A stretch of 55,182 nt of DNA from positions 1 through 55,182 of the forward strand of contig JAHDWN010000043.1 in NCBI GenBank assembly GCA_023382675.1, given 5' to 3'. The notes under the pieces are model-generated. The model searched no databases, had not been told where the DNA came from, and was given only the letters and a program-made list of their open reading frames with translations. Shown here piece after piece: positions 49,116 through 55,182 of the stretch (the first letter of the stretch is position 1; the number at the start of each line of letters is the position of its first letter). A program made the position numbers and the translations under genes. This DNA comes from Anaerolineae bacterium (lineage in GTDB: Bacteria > Chloroflexota > Anaerolineae > Aggregatilineales > Phototrophicaceae).

Positions 49116-49976
49116 AATGGGCGCTTTAGCCGGGGCACGCTGCTGGTCATCAGTTTTTTCATCTGCATTATCCTGTTCATCGCCAGCGTCATCGGCCTGC
49201 TCGCGCCGGTCGAAGGGCTGGCGGCAACGCCGTTGAACGCCTTGAGCGGCGTCCTCAACCGAGTCGCACTCAGCATTACCGGCGGTGTCAGTGATTTTGC
49301 CGAACTGCAAACGCTGCGCCAGCGCAACGCCGATCTGGAAGAGGCCTTGGCGCGCCTGCAACCCCAGCTTGTCGAAGCACTCGAAATCCAGAGCGATTAC
49401 CAGCGGCTGGCCGATCTTTACAATTACACCAGCCGCCGCACCGACCAGTCTTTCCTGGCGGCGGATGTCATCGGCGGCGACCCGAACAATCTTCTGCGTT
49501 CGAGCACGATCATCATCAACAAAGGCGCGCGAGATGGCATCGCCGAGGGGATGCCGGTCGTCACCGGGCAGGGGCTGGCCGGGCGCGTGATCCGCGTCAG
49601 CGCTGACGCGGCGCAGGTGCTGCTCATCACCTCCCCATCGAGCGCCGTCAGCGCCCGCGTCCAATCCTCGCGCGCGGACGGCAGCGTCGTCGGCGAGGTC
49701 AACGGCGTGCTGACGATGCGCTTCATCCCGCTGGAGGCGGATGTGCAGGTCGGCGACATCATCATCACTTCCGGTCTGGGCGGCAACTTCCCGCCGGACA
49801 TCATCCTCGGCCAGGTCTCCAGTGTGCGCCAGACGGAGTTGTATCAAGAAGCCCAGCTACGCAGCCTGATCAACTTCGACATCCTGGAGCTGGTGCTCGT
49901 CATGACCAACTTCCAGCCGGTCGATCTCTCGGTCTTCGAGGGCGACAGCGGCCTGCCGCCTGCGCCCGGCAGTTGA
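49089..49976 (+). CDS. mreC: Rod shape-determining protein MreC
   Basis: The 295-residue protein has one N-terminal membrane helix (about 18-40), a coiled-coil (about 68-105: LRQRNADLEEALARLQPQLVEALEIQSDY), and the paired beta domains of MreC: AADVIGGDPNNLLRSSTIIINKGARDGIAEGMPVVTGQGLAGRVIRVS and VQVGDIIITSGLGGNFPPDIILGQVSSV. It links MreB and the elongasome to the peptidoglycan synthases outside the membrane. It starts the mreC-mreD-mrdA operon, with mreD 1 nt after its stop. Confidence 0.96.
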   Translation: MSQISGTRRNGRFSRGTLLVISFFICIILFIASVIGLLAPVEGLAATPLNALSGVLNRVALSITGGVSDFAELQTLRQRNADLEEALARLQPQLVEALEIQSDYQRLADLYNYTSRRTDQSFLAADVIGGDPNNLLRSSTIIINKGARDGIAEGMPVVTGQGLAGRVIRVSADAAQVLLITSPSSAVSARVQSSRADGSVVGEVNGVLTMRFIPLEADVQVGDIIITSGLGGNFPPDIILGQVSSVRQTELYQEAQLRSLINFDILELVLVMTNFQPVDLSVFEGDSGLPPAPGS

Positions 49977-49977
49977 A

Positions 49978-50463
49978 ATGCGTGCACTGATCGCTTTCAT
50001 CCTGGTCGTGCTGGCCGCGGTGCTGCAAGGCACGTTCAACCCGCAGATCCGTATTCTCGGCGGTGAGCCGGATCTGGTCTTCCTGCTGGTGCTCGCCTGG
50101 GCAGCACGCGCGCCGCTGCAAGAAGCGCTGCTGCTGGCGTTCGCCGGCGGCATCAGCATCGACCTGCTCTCCGCCGCGCCGCTCGGCCTGAGCACGCTTG
50201 CGCTGCTGCCGGTCGTCTTCACCGTCGATGCTGTGCGCGAGCAGTTGTTCGGTTTCGGCTTCCCGCTGGTGCTGATCTTTGTGGCGGCGGGCACAATCCT
50301 TGTCAAGCTGATCTTCTTCTTCGGCGCGTCAGTCGCGGGCTTCGCGCTCCCGCCGGTCGCTGCCCTGGCCTATACGATCCTCCCCACCATGGTATACAAT
50401 CTCGTCGGCATCCTCCCGATCTACGTGGCCGTGCGCTGGTTGGCGCGCCGCTTTGCGGAATGA
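49978..50463 (+). CDS. mreD: Rod shape-determining protein MreD
   Basis: The 161-residue membrane protein has five to six hydrophobic segments and the MreD pattern QGTFNPQIRILGGEPDLVFLLVLAWAARAPLQEALLLAFAGGISIDLLSAAPLGLSTLALL. It works with MreC and RodA/PBP2 in lateral wall synthesis. Neither mreB nor rodA is present in this window; the operon goes on directly to mrdA. Confidence 0.93.
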   Translation: MRALIAFILVVLAAVLQGTFNPQIRILGGEPDLVFLLVLAWAARAPLQEALLLAFAGGISIDLLSAAPLGLSTLALLPVVFTVDAVREQLFGFGFPLVLIFVAAGTILVKLIFFFGASVAGFALPPVAALAYTILPTMVYNLVGILPIYVAVRWLARRFAE

Positions 50464-50541
50464 GGGCTGGCGGATGTGGCTCGTGGCTACGGCTGGGCCG
50501 CATCCGCTATCTGAAGGTGAGATATTTCCGGAGGGACGGAC

Positions 50542-52815
50542 ATGCGTCGTCTCGATCCGTTTCAAGGTTGGCGGCTGACCGCCTTTATCGCCGTCATCAG
50601 CGCTGTTTTCGTCGTCTTTTCGCTGCGGTTGGTGCAGTGGCAGTTCTTACAGTCCGACCAGTTCACCATCGCTGCTGAAGACAACCGTCTCAACGAACTG
50701 CCGCTGGCTGCGCCGCGTGGTGTCATTGTTGACCGCTACGACCAGCCGCTGGCGATCAATGTGCCTGCCTACAACGTGCTCATCACGCCGGCGAGTCTGC
50801 CGTCAGACGACGCGGAAGTCCTGCGCATCTACAACCAGCTTTCCGCGCTGACCGGTGTGCCGCCGACGATTGCCATCGCCCAGGCGTCCGGCCAGGACCC
50901 CGAATCGAGCATTCAGCGTCAGGTCGAGATCGGCCAGGGCATTGCACCCTATCGCCCGGTCACAGTCGCCCGCGACATCGGTCAACAGGCAGCGCTGCAA
51001 ATCCTTGAAGATCGCATCAACCTGCCCGGCGTTGACATCGATGTAGCTTCTGTGCGCGAATATCCAACCGGCTCGCTGACCGCGCACATCATCGGCTACA
51101 TGGGGCGCATTCCGGCGGAGCAGGAACTCCAATTGATTGAGCAAGGCTACGATCCGGCCTACGACCGCATCGGCTACGCCGGACTGGAAGCTTCGATGGA
51201 AGATGTGCTGGCCGGTCAGCGCGGGCGCATTGTCCGTGAGGTCGATGTTGCCGGGCTGCCGCTGGATACGGTCGTTCGCGATGAACCCGTCGCGGGTTAC
51301 AGCCTGCGTCTAACGCTGGATACGGATTTGCAGCGCGCCGCCGAAGATGCCGTCCGCAACCGGCTCGCCATTCTCAACGCAAACGCCGGGCGCATCGTCA
51401 GCGAGCGCGGCGTCATCGTCGCGCTCAACCCGCAGACGGGCGAAATCCTGGCGATGGTCAGCTACCCGACCTACGACAACGCGCGCTTCGCCCGTTCCAT
51501 TGATGTCGATTACTATCAACAGCTCGAAAACGATCCGCTGCTGCCACTGATCAACCAGGCGACGCAGGCGCTTTACCCGCCTGGATCGACCTGGAAGCTG
51601 ATCACAGCGCTGGGGGTGCTCGGCGAAGATGTGGTCAGCCCGAACACATTCCTCAATGACCCTGGCGAACTGCTGCTGGAGAACCGTTACGCGCCCAACG
51701 ACCGCGCCCGTGACCAGCGTTTCGTCTGCTGGCTGCGTACCGGCCACGGCCCGGTCGATTTCCTGCGCGGCATCGCCCAGAGCTGCAACGTCTACTTCTA
51801 TCAGGTCGGCGGCGGCAATGATGCCTGGTCGCCGCAGGTGCTGCGCCCCGGTGGGCTGGGGCCGGTCGATCTATGGCGCTATGCGCTGTCGGTTGGCATT
51901 GCGTCGAATACCGGCGTCGAACTGCCGTTCCCCTCACGCGGCCAGATCTACGATCAAGACTGGAAACGGCGCAACATCGGCGAAAACTGGTCAACGGGCG
52001 ATACCTACAACGCCTCCGTCGGTCAGGGCTACATCCTGACGACACCGCTGCACATGGCGGCGGCGGTTGCCAGCATCGTCAATGGTGGCACGCTCTACGA
52101 GCCGACCATCGTCCGCGAGATCTACGACTCGAATGGCAACGTCGTACGTCCGTTCCAACCGCGCGTGATGCGCAACGTCGCCATCGATAATCTCGCATCC
52201 GACGAGATCATCACGCTGCTGCCTATCGAAGATATGATCATGCGCGGCTCGACCAGCCTCGTCTGTGCCTGTGAACGCAACAGCGATTACTACAATCCGG
52301 TACGCTGCAACCCCGCCGCCTATCGCGGCGAAGTCGATGTCGATCCTGACCCGGACATCAACGTCATGCGTGAGTACCGCGTTTCCGTGCCGGATAATTA
52401 CGCTTTCCAGGATAATCTGTGTACGGATCTGCGCTTCAACCCGCGTTACCGCCCGCCGTTCAGCACCAGCGACAATATTCGACTCATCCAGGAAGGGATG
52501 CGCCAGGCGGTGACGGTCGGCACGGCGGAACGCGCTAACCTGTCCTATGTGAATGTCGCTGGCAAAACCGGTACAGCCGAATACTGCGACAACATCGCCA
52601 ACTCACTCGGTCTATGTGAGCCGGGCAACTGGCCCTCGCACGCCTGGTTCGACGGCTACGCCTCCTATGAGAACCCCGAAGTCTTAATCGTCGGTTTCGT
52701 CTACAATGGCGACGAAGGTTCGGCAGTTGCGCTGCCGATGGTGATGGAGACGATGGAAGCCTACTTCCGCATCAAGAACGAGCGTCAGGGGCTGCCGGTC
52801 GCGAATGCCGGCTAA
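50542..52815 (+). CDS. mrdA: Penicillin-binding protein 2 (elongasome transpeptidase)
   Basis: The 757-residue protein has a membrane anchor (about 14-33), a dimerisation domain (PLAAPRGVIVDRYDQPLAINV) and the transpeptidase domain. Active-site motifs are complete: SxxK in YPPGSTWKLI (Ser about 350), SxN in GIAQSCNVYF, and KTGT in VAGKTGTAEY. It cross-links peptidoglycan during elongation. Compared with typical PBP2 (about 630) it is longer. Residues about 566-645 are an insertion with four Cys (CAC, RC, LC) and many Asp/Pro, placed between SxN and KTGT. GGAGGGACGG lies before the ATG. Confidence 0.95.
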   Translation: MRRLDPFQGWRLTAFIAVISAVFVVFSLRLVQWQFLQSDQFTIAAEDNRLNELPLAAPRGVIVDRYDQPLAINVPAYNVLITPASLPSDDAEVLRIYNQLSALTGVPPTIAIAQASGQDPESSIQRQVEIGQGIAPYRPVTVARDIGQQAALQILEDRINLPGVDIDVASVREYPTGSLTAHIIGYMGRIPAEQELQLIEQGYDPAYDRIGYAGLEASMEDVLAGQRGRIVREVDVAGLPLDTVVRDEPVAGYSLRLTLDTDLQRAAEDAVRNRLAILNANAGRIVSERGVIVALNPQTGEILAMVSYPTYDNARFARSIDVDYYQQLENDPLLPLINQATQALYPPGSTWKLITALGVLGEDVVSPNTFLNDPGELLLENRYAPNDRARDQRFVCWLRTGHGPVDFLRGIAQSCNVYFYQVGGGNDAWSPQVLRPGGLGPVDLWRYALSVGIASNTGVELPFPSRGQIYDQDWKRRNIGENWSTGDTYNASVGQGYILTTPLHMAAAVASIVNGGTLYEPTIVREIYDSNGNVVRPFQPRVMRNVAIDNLASDEIITLLPIEDMIMRGSTSLVCACERNSDYYNPVRCNPAAYRGEVDVDPDPDINVMREYRVSVPDNYAFQDNLCTDLRFNPRYRPPFSTSDNIRLIQEGMRQAVTVGTAERANLSYVNVAGKTGTAEYCDNIANSLGLCEPGNWPSHAWFDGYASYENPEVLIVGFVYNGDEGSAVALPMVMETMEAYFRIKNERQGLPVANAG

Positions 52816-52836
52816 CCGCAGTTGTCACGAATAAAA

Positions 52837-52861
52837 GGAGATCGGCATCTCACCGATCTCC
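52837..52861 (-). terminator. Rho-independent terminator
   Basis: GGAGATCGG and CCGATCTCC form a perfect 9-bp stem with a 7-nt loop. On the minus strand the stem is followed by TTTTATTC, so it ends the Met-rich gene; it also lies just past the mrdA stop and may serve both. Confidence 0.85.
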
Positions 52862-52904
52862 ACGCCACTCCCGGCTAAACTGTCAAGGTTCAGCACCTGC
52901 ACGC

Positions 52905-53471
52905 TTAGCCTTGCCGCGGACCACCGCCGCGAGGACCCCAGTTCATTCCGCCCCGCATACCTCGGCCCATCATGCCGTAACCGTGTCCGTACGTACCCAT
53001 CATGCCGATGCCACCCATCGGGCAATTGTCGACACCCGCCCCACTCAACATCGGCATCTGGTCGATGTTTTCTCTCATCCACGCCAGGTGTGTATCGGCC
53101 TCTTCCTGGGTGATGACGCCCGCCGTGACCATCGCGCTCATGTGCGCGGTTGCTGTCGCCAGCATGTTGTCGTAGAGGGTCTGTACGTCCACACCTTGTT
53201 CCTGAGCGATTTCCGCCAGTGTCTTTCCAGCCTGGAGTTCGGCGCTCAACGTTTGCAGATCGATGCCAAGTGACTCCGCAACGCTCGACCACATCGAATC
53301 GCCGTTCCAGCCGCCAAACATCATGCCGTGTCGAAAGCCGCCGCCCATCATGCCGAAGGGGGGAACCGGCGTCTCGCCGTTGTCCTGAGCAAACGCGCTG
53401 AATGCACTCGCTACAATCAGCAGGGCCACTATGCTCAGAGCGATCATTGCCATTCTCATCTTGAACTTCAC
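52905..53471 (-). CDS. Secreted Met/Gly-rich protein with DUF2680-like helical core
   Basis: The 188-residue protein has a signal peptide (1-28, FSAFA|QD). Met, Gly and His are rich on both sides: FGMMGGGFRHGMMFGG (39-54) and MGGIGMMGTYGHGYGMMGRGMRGGM (152-176). The centre (60-140) has helical repeats like DUF2680 (LGIDLQTLSAELQAGKTLAEIAQEQGV, then MVTAGVITQEEADTHLAWM). Met-rich flanks of this type bind copper or silver ions in other systems. It is adjacent to, and on the same strand as, a two-component system. Metal binding is an inference. Confidence 0.75.
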   Translation of the reverse strand: MKFKMRMAMIALSIVALLIVASAFSAFAQDNGETPVPPFGMMGGGFRHGMMFGGWNGDSMWSSVAESLGIDLQTLSAELQAGKTLAEIAQEQGVDVQTLYDNMLATATAHMSAMVTAGVITQEEADTHLAWMRENIDQMPMLSGAGVDNCPMGGIGMMGTYGHGYGMMGRGMRGGMNWGPRGGGPRQG

Positions 53472-53542
53472 GCGCTTTTCTCCTGTGATGAAACATCCAT
53501 TTGTCTTCCAGGATGCCTCACTTGCATAGAGCGCTCATGTCG

Positions 53543-54691
53543 TTATTGTGAAGTTTTGGTAAAGCTCTGTGCAATGGGAAGCGTGAAAAAGAAGGTGCTG
53601 CCCTGACCTGGGCCTGGGCTTTCCGCCCAAATCTTTCCGGATTGCGCTTCGACAAAGTGGCGGGCAATGGTCAGCCCGATGCCGCTGCCGCCGCTGCTGC
53701 GGGATCGCGATTTATCGACACGATAAAATCGTTGGAAGACGTGCTGGATTTCGTCCTGGGCGAGACCGATGCCAGTATCCTGAATGGAAACGCGCATCAT
53801 TTGTCGATCTCGCGTCAGACGAACTGCGACTTGACCACCCGGTGGCGTGTACTGTAGGGCATTGCCGAGCACATTGACCACCACCTGCTCAGTTCGATCA
53901 CGATCAGCCAGAACAGTCATCGAACCTGGAGAGTCTTCAATGTGCAGACCAAGCCCTTTTTCAACGAACTGAGGACGCAAGCGTTCAGCAACACTGCGAA
54001 TCAATGACGATAGATCGAGGACTTCTGGTTGGAGCGATACCTGTCCTGCTTCGGCGCGCGAAAGCTGCTGCAAATCCTCTACGAGGCGCTGCAACCGCGA
54101 CGCTTCTCGATGAATCAATTGGAATGTCTCCGGTGTTGGGGGCACCAGATTGTCCTGCAGCCCCTCCATATAGCCGGTGATGCTGGCCAGTGGCGTCTTC
54201 AATTCATGCGCCACGTCGGCCAATAATTCACGGCGCATCTTTTCCGTCTCGGCCAACGCCTGAGCCATGCGATTAAAGCTTTGGGTGAGTTCTCCCAATT
54301 CATCGTCGCTATGCGCGTCAATGTGTCTACCATAGTTTCCGTTGGCGATCTCTTTGCTCGCTTCTGCCAACGCACGCACTGGCCTGACAATCCGCTGGCT
54401 GGTCAACCAACTCGCAACAACCGCAGCGCAAGTTACGACTATTCCCGCCACCAGTAGGGCCTGGTTGACAGCCAATCGGAAGCTGCGGTCAATCTCCTCA
54501 TCAGCGGTCTGCATTTGCTGGGACATGGCGCCTTGCTGCATCCCTGGCATTCCGCGGCCACTCTGACCTCTGTGCATCATCAGGTCGGTAAAATTGGCTG
54601 GCGCGATCAGCGATGTCGAGATCGTGAGGATCGCCAGGCCTACGGCCATCGTGAACAATTGCGAAACAAACAGCCTTTGTGCAAGTTTCAT
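53543..54691 (-). CDS. Sensor histidine kinase with Met-rich extracytoplasmic segment
   Basis: The 382-residue kinase has two membrane helices (about 12-31 and 78-96) around a short outer loop with six Met and one His at 38-60 (MMH, GMPGMQ, AMSQQM). HAMP, HisKA (H-box DVAHELKTPLASI, His162) and HATPase_c (VVNVLGNALQYTP, IQDTGIGL, GSGIGLTIARHFVEAQSG) follow, all intact. It senses an outside signal and phosphorylates the response regulator encoded 2 nt upstream. A Met-rich loop suggests copper or silver sensing; this is not shown. Confidence 0.92.
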   Translation of the reverse strand: MKLAQRLFVSQLFTMAVGLAILTISTSLIAPANFTDLMMHRGQSGRGMPGMQQGAMSQQMQTADEEIDRSFRLAVNQALLVAGIVVTCAAVVASWLTSQRIVRPVRALAEASKEIANGNYGRHIDAHSDDELGELTQSFNRMAQALAETEKMRRELLADVAHELKTPLASITGYMEGLQDNLVPPTPETFQLIHREASRLQRLVEDLQQLSRAEAGQVSLQPEVLDLSSLIRSVAERLRPQFVEKGLGLHIEDSPGSMTVLADRDRTEQVVVNVLGNALQYTPPGGQVAVRLTRDRQMMRVSIQDTGIGLAQDEIQHVFQRFYRVDKSRSRSSGGSGIGLTIARHFVEAQSGKIWAESPGPGQGSTFFFTLPIAQSFTKTSQ

Positions 54692-54693
54692 AT

Positions 54694-55182
54694 CTACAAA
54701 TCCATGAGTTTGTAACCGACACCCCGGACAGTCTGAATGAACTGCGGATCGGACGGATCGTATTCAAGTTTCTGGCGGATGTGTCCAATATGGACATCGA
54801 CCACGCGATCTTCGCCGTAGTAGTCATAGCCCCAGACGCGCTCAAGCAACTGTTCACGGCTCATAACCATGCCAGCGTAGGCGGCGAGCGTCTTGAGGAG
54901 CTTGAATTCGAGCGCAGTGAACTCTATCAACTCCCCATCGCGCCGCACTTCGTGACGTTCGTCATCGATTTGAAGATGTTTGAAGGTCAAGACCTGCGTC
55001 TGATCCAACGTCTGACTGCGTCCACGACGAAGAATTGCTTTGACACGTGCAGTGAGTTCGCGCGGGCTGAAAGGTTTGGTCAGGTAGTCGTCCGCACCTA
55101 CCGTCAGGCCAATCACGCGATCCATTTCATCGGATTTGGATGTGAGCAGCATGACGTAGACATCGGACTCACGGCGAATTTG
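54694..55182 (-). CDS. OmpR/PhoB-type response regulator (5' part outside the window)
   Basis: The C-terminal portion is present and the frame runs off the right edge of the window. The receiver end is visible (IRRESDVYVMLLTSK, DDYLTKPFSPRELTARVKAILRR, with the conserved Lys). The winged-helix DNA-binding domain follows (FTALEFKLLKTLAAYAGMVMSREQLLERVWGYDYYGEDRVVDVHIGHIRQKLE, VRGVGYKL). The N-terminal part with the phospho-Asp is not included. It is transcribed with the histidine kinase. Confidence 0.95.
   Translation of the reverse strand, partial: QIRRESDVYVMLLTSKSDEMDRVIGLTVGADDYLTKPFSPRELTARVKAILRRGRSQTLDQTQVLTFKHLQIDDERHEVRRDGELIEFTALEFKLLKTLAAYAGMVMSREQLLERVWGYDYYGEDRVVDVHIGHIRQKLEYDPSDPQFIQTVRGVGYKLMDL

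Noticed and set aside
1-55182. Defence island with phage or mobile genes
   Set aside because: No transposase, integrase, toxin-antitoxin pair or restriction system was recognised; the TIR proteins are dispersed among metabolic genes, so an island is not supported.

Overview
The window looks like a chromosomal segment of a high-GC bacterium, most likely a Chloroflexota member of the Anaerolineae type. This is inferred from gene style rather than from a marker gene: extracytoplasmic Thr/Pro linkers rich in TPT and TPTP, membrane proteins joining cytoplasmic TPR-like domains to PD40 propellers, several TIR_2 proteins, a formylglycine-generating-enzyme (FGE) domain, a RIO-type kinase and a Uma2 protein. 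No rRNA, transposase, integrase, prophage or CRISPR array is visible. Only one tRNA (Gly, CCC anticodon) is present, at the left edge.

Layout. 1-5 kb: tRNA-Gly, a secreted TIM-barrel-like protein, an MFS transporter, and a TIR-membrane-FGE protein. 5-13.9 kb: a two-AAA Clp-family ATPase with unusual features, a Uma2 protein, membrane and hypothetical proteins, an alpha/beta hydrolase, a glycosidase/SH3/C39-peptidase fusion and an APH-type kinase. 13.9-18 kb: a run of four related genes that share a TPR-like module plus a membrane anchor, two of them with a PD40 propeller. 18-25 kb: manA, a YgjP-type metallopeptidase, DinB, a Jag-N-like protein of lower GC, DUF1684, a fused double-hotdog thioesterase, an acetoacetate-decarboxylase-like protein and a GT1 glycosyltransferase. 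25-29.3 kb: an ABC exporter, a serine beta-lactamase-fold protein and a TetR repressor, tied together by three similar operator-like palindromes. 29.3-34.6 kb: inorganic pyrophosphatase, an HtrA-type protease, and a second TIR membrane protein co-transcribed with a secreted PPC-domain protein. 34.6-44.5 kb: a RIO kinase preceded by a tiny leader-like ORF with a very strong Shine-Dalgarno, a DUF692/MNIO protein, membrane proteins, a CGNR regulator with a symmetric operator array, a membrane-anchored EEP protein with an altered active site, and a third TIR protein fused to a cold-shock domain. 44.6-49 kb: small enzymes (methyltransferase, VOC, HD, SGNH, two GNATs). 49-52.8 kb: mreC-mreD-mrdA cell-shape genes, whose promoter and start region is duplicated in front of the preceding GNAT gene. 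52.9 kb to the end: a Met-rich secreted protein next to a two-component system whose sensor also has a Met-rich external segment.

The strongest candidate for an undescribed system is the TIR-cold-shock fusion (42705-43775). It links a TIR domain that keeps the Cys-x-x-Glu motif to a complete nucleic-acid-binding cold-shock domain. Two further TIR proteins in the same window carry different sensor or output modules, so this lineage appears to use TIR domains as interchangeable signalling heads. Functions are assigned from motifs read by eye; no database search was run.
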